From Pseudolabrys sp. (GTDB taxonomy: Bacteria; Pseudomonadota; Alphaproteobacteria; Rhizobiales; Xanthobacteraceae): a stretch of DNA of 64,000 nt. Below the pieces are notes generated by a model. That model was not told where the DNA came from and made no database searches. It saw nothing but the letters and a program-made list of their open reading frames with translations. Location: the NCBI GenBank assembly GCA_029980465.1, contig JARYIJ010000001.1, positions 3,297,501 to 3,361,500 on the forward strand, written 5' to 3'. Below, piece by piece: positions 1 through 7,917 of this stretch. The stretch's first letter is position 1. Each line of letters opens with the position of its first letter. The translations under genes and the position numbers were made by a program.

Positions 1-30
1 GGCTCATTTCGCAGCGCGCTCCAGAGCGAA

Positions 31-52
31 CTTCGGATTCAAAAGGACACGA
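31..52. repeat. Half-copy of a dispersed palindromic repeat arm
   Basis: The stretch CTTCGGATTC followed by AAAAGGACACGA closely matches the right arm of the palindromic repeat found between purM and purN (6070-6094). Only one arm is visible here and no pairing left arm is seen within the window. It lies about 80 bases before ndk. It is probably a degenerate or half element of the same family. Confidence 0.5.
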
Positions 53-133
53 CCCCCTGCTTGCCGCTTGCCGGGGGCGCCGCTATAAGCCGCGCACCAA
101 ATTTCATCCATTCAGGCGGAGAGGCTTGCAGAG

Positions 134-556
134 ATGGCGATCGAGCGCACGTTTTCGATCCTTAAACCCGACGCGACCGAGCGCAATCTGACCGGCGCGA
201 TCAATGCGATGATCGAGAAGGCCGGGCTGCGTATCGTCGCGCAGAAACGCGTCCGTATCACGCGCGCCCAGGCGGAAACGTTCTACGGCGTGCACCGCGA
301 GCGCCCGTTCTTCGGCGAGCTCGTCGCGTTCATGACCTCGGGTCCGGTCATCGTTCAGGTGCTGGAAGGCGAGAACGCCATCGCGAAGTACCGCGACGTC
401 ATGGGCGCGACCGACCCGGCCAAGGCCGCCGAGGGCACGATCCGCAAGACGCACGCCAAGTCGATCGGCGAGAATTCGGTGCACGGCTCTGATGCACCGG
501 ATACGGCGGCCCGCGAGATCGCTCAGTTCTTCTCGGAAAACGAGATCGTCGGCTGA
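134..556 (+). CDS. ndk: Nucleoside diphosphate kinase
   Basis: This 140-residue cytoplasmic enzyme transfers the gamma phosphate from ATP to other (d)NDPs through a phosphohistidine, balancing nucleotide pools. The usual family length is about 140 residues and this protein is complete. It begins with the typical [11 protein letters not shown] strand, and the active-site histidine is H117 in the NSVHGSDA motif. Lys11 (in LKPDA) and the GTIR nucleotide-binding segment are also present. A GGAG-type ribosome site (ggcggagagg) lies just upstream of the ATG. It appears monocistronic and is followed 60 bases later by a perfect 15-bp hairpin that probably terminates it. Confidence 0.97.
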   Translation: MAIERTFSILKPDATERNLTGAINAMIEKAGLRIVAQKRVRITRAQAETFYGVHRERPFFGELVAFMTSGPVIVQVLEGENAIAKYRDVMGATDPAKAAEGTIRKTHAKSIGENSVHGSDAPDTAAREIAQFFSENEIVG

Positions 557-618
557 CGTTCAGTTTGGCGGCCGCGGCTGACAATTTGCCGCAGCCCGAC
601 GCGAGGCGATCTGAATTA

Positions 619-660
619 CATCCGTTGAACGGCATGAAGCCGTTCAACGGATGTTTCGTT
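619..660 (+). terminator. Probable intrinsic terminator after ndk
   Basis: A perfect 15-bp stem (619-633 paired with 639-653) with a 5-base loop (ATGAA) is followed by a modest T-rich tail (TTCGTT). It lies 62 bases after the ndk stop, in the right place for a Rho-independent terminator, although the T tract is short. Confidence 0.7.
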
Positions 661-665
661 CGGCC

Positions 666-890
666 ATGCAAATTCCCTCGCCGAAGCGGGTGCTGGAGGC
701 GTGGTCCGCCCTGATCGGGATTTCGGGGTCGACCTATCTGGAACTCGTGGAGGCACTCGACATCGAGTTGATGGCCGGCGCGGAGTCCGTGCAGTGGCCG
801 CTGTTGATCGTCGGCGTGGCCGGCACCGGCAGCATTCTTTACAGCTCGTGGCAGGAGAGCCGCAAACGGCCTTCGGCGCGAGGCTGGTAA
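666..890 (+). CDS. Small hypothetical protein, possible membrane segment
   Basis: This open frame would encode about 74 residues. The sequence reads like real protein: an amphipathic N-terminus, then a hydrophobic stretch (WPLLIVGVAGTGSILY) that could be one membrane helix, and a basic tail. An in-frame ATG at 651 lies inside the terminator stem of ndk, so the ATG at 666 is preferred, but neither has a clear ribosome site. No family was recognised. It ends 65 bases before the YjbE-family gene and could be co-transcribed with it. It may also be a chance frame. Confidence 0.4.
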   Translation: MQIPSPKRVLEAWSALIGISGSTYLELVEALDIELMAGAESVQWPLLIVGVAGTGSILYSSWQESRKRPSARGW

Positions 891-955
891 TCCATCGACA
901 GACTGACGGAGCGCGGTATCGTCGCGATGCCGCCGGAACCTGAGGCGGCGACACT

Positions 956-1675
956 ATGGACGGACTTTTCGCGGGGCTGAGCGACTATACGCAGCCGCAT
1001 TTCTGGGTCGCCGTCGTCCAGATCATCTGGATCAACGTTCTTCTCTCGGGGGATAACGCGATCGTCATCGCGCTGGCCTGCCGTAATCTGCCGCGCAAAC
1101 AGCGTCTCGGCGGCGTCATTCTCGGAACGCTGGTCGCGCTGGCGATGCGGCTCGTCTTCGCCAGCGTCGTATCGACGTTGATGCAATTCCCCTACATCAA
1201 GATCGTCGGCGGTGTCGCTCTGCTGTGGATCGCCGTCAAGCTGCTGCTGCCGGAGCAGAATGACGGCCACGCGACGGAGTCGAGCGACACGCTCTGGCGC
1301 GCCGTGAAGCTGATCGCGCTCGCCGATATCGTGATGAGTCTCGACAACGTCATCGCCGTGGCGGCCGCGGCCAACGGCAACACCGCGCTTCTGGTGTTTG
1401 GCCTCGGCATCAGCATTCCGGCGATTGTCGCCGGGGCCACCGTCATCATGGCGATGCTCAACTATTTTCCATTCCTGCTGTGGGCCGGGGCGGGCCTGCT
1501 TGGATGGGTGGGGGGCGACGTGATCACGAGCGACCCGGTCATCGCCGGCCAGACCGAGGGGCTGGGCGAGGGCTTCTGGGAAAAAATGCGCCTCGGAGCG
1601 TCCGCTCTTGCCGCCGGCGGTACGATCGTGGCCGGCTATTGGCTGCGCAACCGCCGGCGTGCCGAAACAGCCTGA
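956..1675 (+). CDS. YjbE/TerC-family integral membrane protein (first copy)
   Basis: This 239-residue polytopic inner-membrane protein belongs to the TerC superfamily, YjbE/YkoY type, with about seven hydrophobic segments. Two signature motifs with buried acidic residues are present: LLSGDNAIVIA (Asp33) near the N-terminus and DIVMSLDNVIAVAA (Asp130) in the middle. Relatives have been linked to manganese efflux or metal loading of exported proteins, so metal ion transport is the likely role, but the substrate cannot be read from the sequence. The C-terminus ends in a basic cytoplasmic tail. A close paralogue follows 154 bases downstream on the same strand, so the pair looks like a tandem duplication. 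Confidence 0.9.
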   Translation: MDGLFAGLSDYTQPHFWVAVVQIIWINVLLSGDNAIVIALACRNLPRKQRLGGVILGTLVALAMRLVFASVVSTLMQFPYIKIVGGVALLWIAVKLLLPEQNDGHATESSDTLWRAVKLIALADIVMSLDNVIAVAAAANGNTALLVFGLGISIPAIVAGATVIMAMLNYFPFLLWAGAGLLGWVGGDVITSDPVIAGQTEGLGEGFWEKMRLGASALAAGGTIVAGYWLRNRRRAETA

Positions 1676-1740
1676 GCACCCCAAATAAGCACTATCCACG
1701 GCAGGCCGAATGGTCTGGCCACGCGCCTCGCAATCGGTAT

Positions 1741-1751
1741 TATACAGTATA
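1741..1751. promoter_or_regulatory. Perfect short palindrome TATACAGTATA, candidate operator
   Basis: TATACAGTATA is an 11-base palindrome about a central A, lying in AT-rich surroundings between the two YjbE-family genes, about 80 bases before the second start. It overlaps sequence that could act as a -10 region. Sites of the form TATAC-N-GTATA are typical of GntR/FCD-type repressors, but no such regulator is encoded here, so the binding protein is unknown. Confidence 0.3.
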
Positions 1752-1829
1752 CCAGACGCGCGACCAAGCGCAGTCCGGCAACGACGAGCCGTCTTCTAAA
1801 ATCGGCGGCCATGGGAGAAGGGCGCACAC

Positions 1830-2540
1830 GTGCAGGCCATCTATGCCTACGCAACGGAGCCGACATTCTGGCTGTCGGTCCTGCAAGTCATCTGGATCAA
1901 CATTCTGCTCTCGGGCGACAACGCCGTCGTGATCGCGCTCGCCTGCCGCGGCCTGCCGCCGCGCGAGCGCCTGTGGGGCATGATCATCGGCGCCGGCTTC
2001 GCCTCAGTGCTGCTGATCCTGTTTACCGGCGTCGTCTCGATGCTTTTGACGCTGCCTTACCTGAAGCTGGTCGGCGCGCTGTTCCTGCTGTGGATCGCGA
2101 TCAAGCTCCTGATGCCGCAGGAGCACGACGCGGAAGGAACGCCGGAAGCCGCCGAAGACCTCTGGCGCGCGGTGCGCATCGTCGTCGTCGCCGACATCGT
2201 GATGAGCCTCGACAACGTGATCGCGGTGGCGGCAGTCGCCAAGGGCCAATACGTTCTGCTCACCCTGGGCCTCGTCGTCAGCATTCCGATGGTGATCGCC
2301 GGCAGCGCGATCATCCTGGCTCTGCTTGAGCGCTTCCCGATCCTGGTCTGGGGTGGCGCGGCGATTCTCGGCTGGGTCGCCGGCAACATCATGGTCAGCG
2401 ACCCCATCGTCGCCGGCCTGTTCAGCGCCGTGAATCCGGGTCATCTGGAGCTGTTCGCCGAGATCATTGGTGCGGTCTTCGTGATCGGCGTCGGCTACCT
2501 GTGGCGGCGCGCCAAGACCCCGGTGGAGAGCGAAGTCTAG
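1830..2540 (+). CDS. YjbE/TerC-family integral membrane protein (second copy)
   Basis: This 236-residue polytopic membrane protein is clearly paralogous to the one ending at 1675. It has the same paired acidic motifs, LLSGDNAVVIA (Asp30) and DIVMSLDNVIAVAA (Asp128), and the same hydrophobic pattern. The start is a GTG at 1830, supported by a good ribosome site (GGGAGAAGG) 8-9 bases upstream; an ATG lies upstream at 1811 in another frame. It has its own 154-base upstream region with a short palindrome, so it may be regulated separately from the first copy. A metal ion transport role is inferred from the family. Confidence 0.9.
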   Translation: MQAIYAYATEPTFWLSVLQVIWINILLSGDNAVVIALACRGLPPRERLWGMIIGAGFASVLLILFTGVVSMLLTLPYLKLVGALFLLWIAIKLLMPQEHDAEGTPEAAEDLWRAVRIVVVADIVMSLDNVIAVAAVAKGQYVLLTLGLVVSIPMVIAGSAIILALLERFPILVWGGAAILGWVAGNIMVSDPIVAGLFSAVNPGHLELFAEIIGAVFVIGVGYLWRRAKTPVESEV

Positions 2541-2564
2541 GATTCCGCGCTATAGTGCCGGGCC

Positions 2565-4667
2565 ATGAACCAGACGGTCCGGCTTGACGGCCTGCCGCGG
2601 ATCGGCCACTCGGCCTGTCCGCACGACTGCCCGTCGACCTGCGCGCTCGACGTCGAACTGCTGGCCGACGGCCGCATCGGCCGCGTGCGCGGCGCGCCGG
2701 ACAACAGCTACACGGCCGGCGTCGTCTGCGCCAAGGTCGCGCGCTATGCCGAGCGCGAGCATCATGCCGAGCGATTGACGCAGCCCCTGCGCCGCATCGG
2801 CGCCAAGGGCGAAGGGCGTTTCGAGCCGCTCGGCTGGGACGATGCGCTCGACATCGTCGCCGAGAATTTCATCAAGGCGGAGGCGAAGCACGGCAGCGAA
2901 GCGGTCTGGCCGTATTACTACGCCGGCACGATGGGACTCGTGATGCGCGACGGCATCAACCGGCTGCGCCACGCTAAGAAATACTCGGACTTCCACTCGA
3001 CCATCTGCGTCAACCCGGCGTTCAGCGGCTTTGCCGCCGGCACCGGCCGCATTGCCGGATCCGATCCGCGCGAGATGGCGAAATCCGACCTCGTCGTGAT
3101 CTGGGGCACCAATCCGGTCAACACGCAGGTCAACGTGATGACGCACGCCGTCAAGGCGCGGCGTGACCGCAACGCCAGGATCGTGGCGGTCGACGTCTAC
3201 ATGAACGGCACGATGGAGCAGGCCGACCTGCCGGTGCTGGTGAAGCCCGGCACCGACGGCGCGCTGGCCTGCGCGGTGATGCACTGCCTGTTCCGCGACG
3301 GCAAGGCGGACTGGGACTACCTTGAACGCTACACCGATGCGCCGCGCGAGCTTGAGGCGCATCTGAAGACGCGGGGTCCGGACTGGGCGTCAGGGATCAC
3401 CGGCGCGCCGGTCGAGACCATCGAGGAGCTCGCGCGCCTCGTCGGCGAGCGCCGCCGCGCGTTCTTCCGGCTCGGCTACGGTTTCTCGCGCTCGCGCAAC
3501 GGCGCGGCCAACATGCACGCCGCGAGCTGCATCCCCGCCGTGACCGGCGCGTGGAAATACGAAGGCGGCGGCGCTTTTCACAACAACTCCGACATCTACC
3601 ACTGGAACAAGACGATGATCGAAGGCGGCGATCTCCGCGACCCGGCGGTGCGCGCGCTCGATCAGTCAAAGATCGGCCCGATCCTCGTCGGCGAACGCGA
3701 CGCGTTGCGCGAGCGGGGGCCGGTGACGGCGCTGCTCATCCAGAACACCAACCCAGTATCGGTCGCGCCGGAGCAGAGCAAGGTCAAGGCAGGCTTCGCG
3801 CGCGACGATCTGTTCGTCTGCGTGCACGAGCAGTTCATGACCGAAACGGCCCAGTACGCCGATATCGTGCTGCCGGCGACGACATTCCTCGAGCACGATG
3901 ACGTCTATCAGGGCGGCGGACACCAGCACATCATTCTCGGTCCGAAGCTGGTCGAGCCACCCGGCGAATGCCGCTCCAATCACGAGGTCATCGCCGGATT
4001 GGCGCACCGTGTCGGCGCGGCGCATCCTGGCTTCGGCATGACGCCGCGCGAGTTGATCGACTGGACGTTGCAGCATTCGGGGTGGGGGACGCTCGACAAT
4101 CTCGAGCGGAACCGCTGGATCGACTGCCAGCCGCCGTTCGAGCACGCGCATTATCTCGACGGCTTCAACTGGCCGGACAAGAAATTCCGCTTCAAGCCGG
4201 ATTGGCCCAACGTGCCGTTCCGCAGCCCCTATCACAGCGGCCCGGTCGCCGAGATGCCGCGGCTGCCCGATCACTGGACGTCGATCGAGGAGGCCGACGA
4301 ACGCCATCCATTCCGCCTGGCCACGTCACCGTCGCGCGGTTTCCTCAATTCGACGTTCACGGAGACGCCGACCTCGCTGTCGCTGGAGAAGCGCCCGACC
4401 GTGATGATTCATCCAGAGGACGCGGCAGCGCTCGATATCGGCGACGGCATGCCGGTCGTGATCGGCAATATGCGGGGCGAGGTGCATCTGCACGCCCGGC
4501 TGTTCGACGGCGTTCGGCGCGGCGTGCTGATCGCGGAATCGATCTGGCCGAACGCCTATTATCCGGACGGCCGCGGCATCAACACCATCACGGGGGCGGA
4601 CTCGGTCGCGCCGTATGGCGGCGCGGCAGTCCATGACAACAAGGTCTGGATCCGCCGCGCCGGTTAG
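2565..4667 (+). CDS. Molybdopterin-dependent oxidoreductase, DMSO reductase family
   Basis: This is a 700-residue catalytic subunit binding a molybdenum bis-pterin cofactor and one 4Fe-4S cluster. The cluster motif is at the N-terminus: C18-x3-C22-x3-C26 (ACPHDCPSTCAL) with the fourth Cys near 54 (GVVCAK). The central molybdopterin domain includes the VIWGTNP segment and the C-terminal domain (about 570-700) has the molybdopterin dinucleotide-binding fold. There is no twin-arginine signal, so it is probably cytoplasmic. No electron-transfer or anchor subunit is adjacent, so it resembles stand-alone BisC-like or uncharacterised COG0243 enzymes. The substrate cannot be predicted. It starts 24 bases after the YjbE-family stop. 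Confidence 0.88.
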   Translation: MNQTVRLDGLPRIGHSACPHDCPSTCALDVELLADGRIGRVRGAPDNSYTAGVVCAKVARYAEREHHAERLTQPLRRIGAKGEGRFEPLGWDDALDIVAENFIKAEAKHGSEAVWPYYYAGTMGLVMRDGINRLRHAKKYSDFHSTICVNPAFSGFAAGTGRIAGSDPREMAKSDLVVIWGTNPVNTQVNVMTHAVKARRDRNARIVAVDVYMNGTMEQADLPVLVKPGTDGALACAVMHCLFRDGKADWDYLERYTDAPRELEAHLKTRGPDWASGITGAPVETIEELARLVGERRRAFFRLGYGFSRSRNGAANMHAASCIPAVTGAWKYEGGGAFHNNSDIYHWNKTMIEGGDLRDPAVRALDQSKIGPILVGERDALRERGPVTALLIQNTNPVSVAPEQSKVKAGFARDDLFVCVHEQFMTETAQYADIVLPATTFLEHDDVYQGGGHQHIILGPKLVEPPGECRSNHEVIAGLAHRVGAAHPGFGMTPRELIDWTLQHSGWGTLDNLERNRWIDCQPPFEHAHYLDGFNWPDKKFRFKPDWPNVPFRSPYHSGPVAEMPRLPDHWTSIEEADERHPFRLATSPSRGFLNSTFTETPTSLSLEKRPTVMIHPEDAAALDIGDGMPVVIGNMRGEVHLHARLFDGVRRGVLIAESIWPNAYYPDGRGINTITGADSVAPYGGAAVHDNKVWIRRAG

Positions 4668-4673
4668 CCGGTC

Positions 4674-4777
4674 TGTCATTCCGGACGCCGCAAGGCGGCG
4701 ATCCGGAATCCAGATACTTACGGTGAGGGGCTATCTGGATTCCGGGTTCGCGTGCTTCGCCCGCGCCCCGGAATGAC
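4674..4777. repeat. Palindromic intergenic repeat (CATTCCGG type)
   Basis: The ends GTCATTCCGG (4674-4683) and CCGGAATGAC (4768-4777) are exact inverted copies, and an inner pair (ATCCGGAATCCAGATA at 4701 against TATCTGGATTCCGGGT at 4732) also matches. The whole would fold as a long imperfect hairpin. Elements of this type are widespread between genes in Bradyrhizobium-like genomes. It sits between two convergent genes and could also act as a bidirectional terminator. Confidence 0.75.
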
Positions 4778-4792
4778 CTGATTTTGGTGAGG

Positions 4793-5239
4793 CTAGAGTT
4801 CTTTGCCGATCTTGGCGTCGATCGAATAAACCCGGCCGCCACGGATCGCGATCATGAACAGCACGATGCCGAGCAACAGGACGTATTCGTAGCCGCCGGC
4901 GCCGACGCTGAAGCCCTTGGCGAAGTGGACGAAGAGCAGAGCGATCAGCATTTCGATCGCCAAGGCTGCCGCGAAGAAGCGCGTGAACAGGCCGATCGCG
5001 ACGCAGAGGGCGCCGACGGTCTCCAGGAATATGGCGCAATAAGCGAGCAATTCAGGCGCCGGCAAGCCGACCTTGGTAAAGTACATGGTGACTCCGGCCA
5101 GGCCGCTGTGCAGCTTGCCCCAGCCGTGGACGAAAATGATGAGGCCGATCACGACGCGCAGGATCGTGTAGGCGACTGGCCCCATCGCCGCGTAGAAGCC
5201 GGCCAGGCCAGGAAAAAGCAATCGCGTATTCGAATTCAT
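4793..5239 (-). CDS. DoxX family membrane protein
   Basis: This 148-residue integral membrane protein has about four hydrophobic helices and the family's early signature RVVIGLIIFVHGWGKL. A second conserved feature, ETVGALCVAIGLFTRF, lies near residues 85-100. DoxX-family proteins are small quinone-associated or stress-linked membrane proteins; the precise function of this one is unknown. The ATG has a strong ribosome site (AAGAGGA) upstream. It is convergent with the molybdoenzyme, with a palindromic repeat between them. Confidence 0.85.
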   Translation of the reverse strand: MNSNTRLLFPGLAGFYAAMGPVAYTILRVVIGLIIFVHGWGKLHSGLAGVTMYFTKVGLPAPELLAYCAIFLETVGALCVAIGLFTRFFAAALAIEMLIALLFVHFAKGFSVGAGGYEYVLLLGIVLFMIAIRGGRVYSIDAKIGKEL

Positions 5240-5363
5240 TGCAGTCCTCTTTCCATTGTTTCTTTATCGCGCGGCCGGCTGGCGGCGACGCAGGCACGAT
5301 CTCTGATAACACCGCGCGGCGGCGCGCTATTCACATCATCGTGGGGATAGAACCGTTCTAAAG

Positions 5364-6017
5364 TTAGGCAGACGGCCTGAGTGTGCCGGGGTCGGGAACC
5401 GGCTTGCCGTCGATCAGGCATCGTCCGTCGGCGACCGTGACGCGGCCTTCCGCGACGAGCTTGAGGGCCTGTGGATAGATTGCGTGCTCGACACCAAGCA
5501 CCCGCTTCGCCAGGGCGTCGCTGGTATCGTCATTGCGCACCGAGACGGCGCCCTGGATGATGATCGGCCCTGAGTCCATTTCCGGCACGACGAAGTGGAC
5601 CGTGGCGCCATGCACCTTCGCGCCGGCCTCGATCGCCCGCTTATGCGTATCGAGCCCCTTGAAGGCCGGCAGCAGGGCGGGATGGATGTTAAGCAGCTTG
5701 TGCGGCCACCGGTCGATAAACCACGGCGTCAGCAGCCGCATGAAGCCGGCCAAGCAGACGATATCGATACGGTGGCTTTCGAGCTCAGCCTGAATCGCAC
5801 GCTCGAAGGCGGCGCGGTCCTTGCCATAGACCGTGTGATCGATGACCACAGTCGCAATGCCGTTCGCTTTCGCCGTCATCAGTCCGCCCGCGTCGGGGCG
5901 GTTCGAAACGACGAGCGCGATCTCGGCGGGGTAGGCCGGGTCTTTCGCGGCCTCGATCAAGGCAGCCATGTTGGAGCCGCGCCCCGAAATCAGCACGGCG
6001 ACGCGCTTGCGGGTCAT
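5364..6017 (-). CDS. purN: Phosphoribosylglycinamide formyltransferase
   Basis: This 217-residue enzyme uses 10-formyl-tetrahydrofolate to formylate GAR in the third step of purine synthesis. The N-terminus carries the phosphate-binding loop VLISGRGSNM. The catalytic residues are visible in LLNIHPALLPAFKG (the Asn and His) and PEMDSGPIII (the Asp). Length is normal. It lies downstream of purM in the same direction, the usual purMN order, but a 160-base spacer holding two palindromic repeats separates them. Confidence 0.97.
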   Translation of the reverse strand: MTRKRVAVLISGRGSNMAALIEAAKDPAYPAEIALVVSNRPDAGGLMTAKANGIATVVIDHTVYGKDRAAFERAIQAELESHRIDIVCLAGFMRLLTPWFIDRWPHKLLNIHPALLPAFKGLDTHKRAIEAGAKVHGATVHFVVPEMDSGPIIIQGAVSVRNDDTSDALAKRVLGVEHAIYPQALKLVAEGRVTVADGRCLIDGKPVPDPGTLRPSA

Positions 6018-6021
6018 CGCG

Positions 6022-6094
6022 CTAGTGTCCCGAATCCGAAGTCCGCTTCATTCCTCGGCTTGCTCGTGAGTGGACTTCGGATTCGAAGGACACG
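6022..6094. repeat. Palindromic intergenic repeat, element 1 of a pair
   Basis: The left arm 6025-6046 and right arm 6070-6093 are inverted copies with only a small insertion and one mismatch, around a roughly 23-base loop. The outer edge reads CTAGTGT and the left arm continues TCCGCTTCATTC. A second, related element faces it 16 bases away, and a half-copy is found at the start of the window. Confidence 0.8.
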
Positions 6095-6109
6095 AGCAAA
6101 CCTGTGATT

Positions 6110-6181
6110 CTAGTATGGTTCGGAAATCCGCTTGACGAACTTGCCGCAAGAATGAAGCGGATTTCCGAACCACCACACTAG
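6110..6181. repeat. Palindromic intergenic repeat, element 2, containing the purM stop codon
   Basis: The left arm 6110-6133 and right arm 6155-6181 are inverted copies, the left lacking 3 bases. Read on the minus strand it starts CTAGTGTGG and contains TCCGCTTCATTC, the same edge and internal words as element 1, so the two are family members in opposite orientation. The purM stop codon (CTA at 6178-6180) lies inside the right arm, so the repeat abuts the end of purM exactly. Confidence 0.8.
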
Positions 6182-7251
6182 CCGGCGAGATCGAGCGCGC
6201 CATCGTAGGAGACGCGCTCACCTTGCCCTTGCGTCACGACGGTGCCGAGCACGAAAGGCTGCTCGCCGGACGCCTTGAAGGATGCCATCACCTTGCCGGC
6301 GTTGTCCGCCGCGACGACGGCGATCATGCCGACGCCGCAGTTGAAGGTGCGCAGCATCTCGTTCTGTGCGATGCCGCCGGTGCGCGCCAGCCACTTGAAG
6401 ACCGGCAGCATGGGCACGCGGGCAAGATCGAGCCGCGCGCCCATGCCGTCAGGCAAGACGCGCGGGATGTTGTCGGGGAAGCCGCCGCCGGTGATGTGGC
6501 ACAGCGCTTTCACTGCGCCGGTGTCGCGGATCGCGGCAAGGCACGACGTGACGTAGATGCGGGTGGGGGTCAGCACCGCTTCGCCGAGCGTCTGTCCCAG
6601 CGCGAACGGCGCCGCCGCACTCCATTTCAATCCCGAGCGCTCGACGACTTTGCGGACCAGCGAATAGCCGTTCGAATGCACGCCGGATGAGGCGAGGCCG
6701 ATCAGCACGTCACCGGCCGCGATGTCGCTGCGCGGCAGGATTTCGCCGCGCTCGGCGGCGCCGACGGCAAAGCCGGCAAGATCGTAATCTGCGCCGTGAT
6801 AGAGGCCGGGCATTTCGGCGGTTTCGCCGCCGATCAGCGCGCAGTTGGCGAGCTTGCAGCCGTCGCTCACGCCCTTGACCACGGCCGCGCCGAGCTCGGG
6901 CGAAAGCTTGCCGCAGGCGAAGTAGTCGAGGAAGAAGAGGGGCTCAGCGCCCTGCACGACGAGGTCGTTGACCGACATGGCGACGAGGTCGATGCCGATG
7001 GTGTCATGCCTGCCGGTTTCGATGGCGATCTTGACCTTGGTGCCGACGCCATCGGTCGCCGCGACCAGGACGGGGTCCTTGAAGCCGGCCCGCTTGAGGT
7101 CGAACAGGCCGCCGAAGCCGCCGATCTCGGCATCGGCTCCGCGGCGCGCGGTCGCACGCACCAGCGGCTTGATCAGATCGACCATCCGGTTGCCGGCGTC
7201 GATATCGACCCCGGCCTCCGCATAGGTCAGGCCGCTCCTTGATCCCGCCAT
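6178..7251 (-). CDS. purM: Phosphoribosylformylglycinamidine cyclo-ligase
   Basis: This 357-residue AIR synthetase closes the imidazole ring in purine synthesis using ATP. Recognisable segments are [49 protein letters not shown] and [11 protein letters not shown], all hallmarks of the PurM/ThiL ATP-binding superfamily. The ATG at 7251 is preferred to the one at 7263 because it is preceded by GAGGG at good spacing. It is divergent from the phosphatidyltransferase gene. Its stop codon lies inside a palindromic repeat. Confidence 0.97.
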   Translation of the reverse strand: MAGSRSGLTYAEAGVDIDAGNRMVDLIKPLVRATARRGADAEIGGFGGLFDLKRAGFKDPVLVAATDGVGTKVKIAIETGRHDTIGIDLVAMSVNDLVVQGAEPLFFLDYFACGKLSPELGAAVVKGVSDGCKLANCALIGGETAEMPGLYHGADYDLAGFAVGAAERGEILPRSDIAAGDVLIGLASSGVHSNGYSLVRKVVERSGLKWSAAAPFALGQTLGEAVLTPTRIYVTSCLAAIRDTGAVKALCHITGGGFPDNIPRVLPDGMGARLDLARVPMLPVFKWLARTGGIAQNEMLRTFNCGVGMIAVVAADNAGKVMASFKASGEQPFVLGTVVTQGQGERVSYDGALDLAG

Positions 7252-7371
7252 TCGGGCCCTCATTTTCGCCGGGGTCGTACGTGGAAATCACAATATGTGC
7301 AATGCCGTAGAGGCCGTTATACTCGCCTTCCAAAGCGCCGCCGCGCGCGGTGAAGCCGGGGCTTCCCATCC

Positions 7372-7917
7372 GTGAGTTTGCCGAACCTCATCACTTTGGG
7401 GCGGATCCTGCTGGTCCCTGTCGTGGTCTGGGCGATCTCGACCGGGGCGATGGCGATCGCCTTCGTTTTGTTCGTCGTGGCCGGCGTCAGCGACGCGGTC
7501 GACGGCTTTCTCGCCAAGCGCTTCAACATGACGTCGGAGCTGGGCGCCTATCTGGACCCGCTGGCCGACAAGGCGCTGATCATGTCGATCTACATCACCT
7601 TGGGGATTCCAGGGACTATTCCGCGCTGGCTGGTCATTCTGGTGGTGTCTCGTGACATCATGATCATCGGCGCGGTCATCCTGTCCTGGCTGATGGGCAA
7701 GCCGCTGAAGGTGAAGCCGTTGGTGGTGTCGAAGCTCAATACCGCGGCGCAGATCGTGTTCGCCTGCGTGGTGCTGGGTTCGCTCGGCTTCCACATTCCG
7801 GCGGAGATGCTGATCGTGATCCTGATGGGTGTGGTGGCGGTGCTGACCTTGCTGTCGATCGCAGCTTACATGGCCGAGTGGGTGCGCCACATGAACTCGG
7901 CGGCGGCGGGACCGTGA
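7372..7917 (+). CDS. CDP-alcohol phosphatidyltransferase family protein (PgsA-like)
   Basis: This 181-residue polytopic membrane enzyme would transfer a phosphatidyl group from CDP-diacylglycerol to an alcohol such as glycerol 3-phosphate. The catalytic motif D-x2-DG-x2-AR-x8-G-x3-D-x3-D maps to residues 41-66 (Asp41, Asp44, Gly45, Ala48, Gly58, Asp62, Asp66), with Lys49 in place of the usual Arg. All four catalytic aspartates are present. The start is a GTG. The gene overlaps the next one by four bases (GTGA), so the two are translationally coupled. It may be the main PgsA or a second paralogue; the neighbourhood with a permease and hdaA is typical for Hyphomicrobiales. Confidence 0.88.
   Translation: MSLPNLITLGRILLVPVVVWAISTGAMAIAFVLFVVAGVSDAVDGFLAKRFNMTSELGAYLDPLADKALIMSIYITLGIPGTIPRWLVILVVSRDIMIIGAVILSWLMGKPLKVKPLVVSKLNTAAQIVFACVVLGSLGFHIPAEMLIVILMGVVAVLTLLSIAAYMAEWVRHMNSAAAGP

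Noticed and set aside
880..1830. Manganese (yybP-ykoY) riboswitch before the YjbE-family genes
   Set aside because: The first gene has only a 65-base upstream gap and the second region shows no two-stem yybP-ykoY core.
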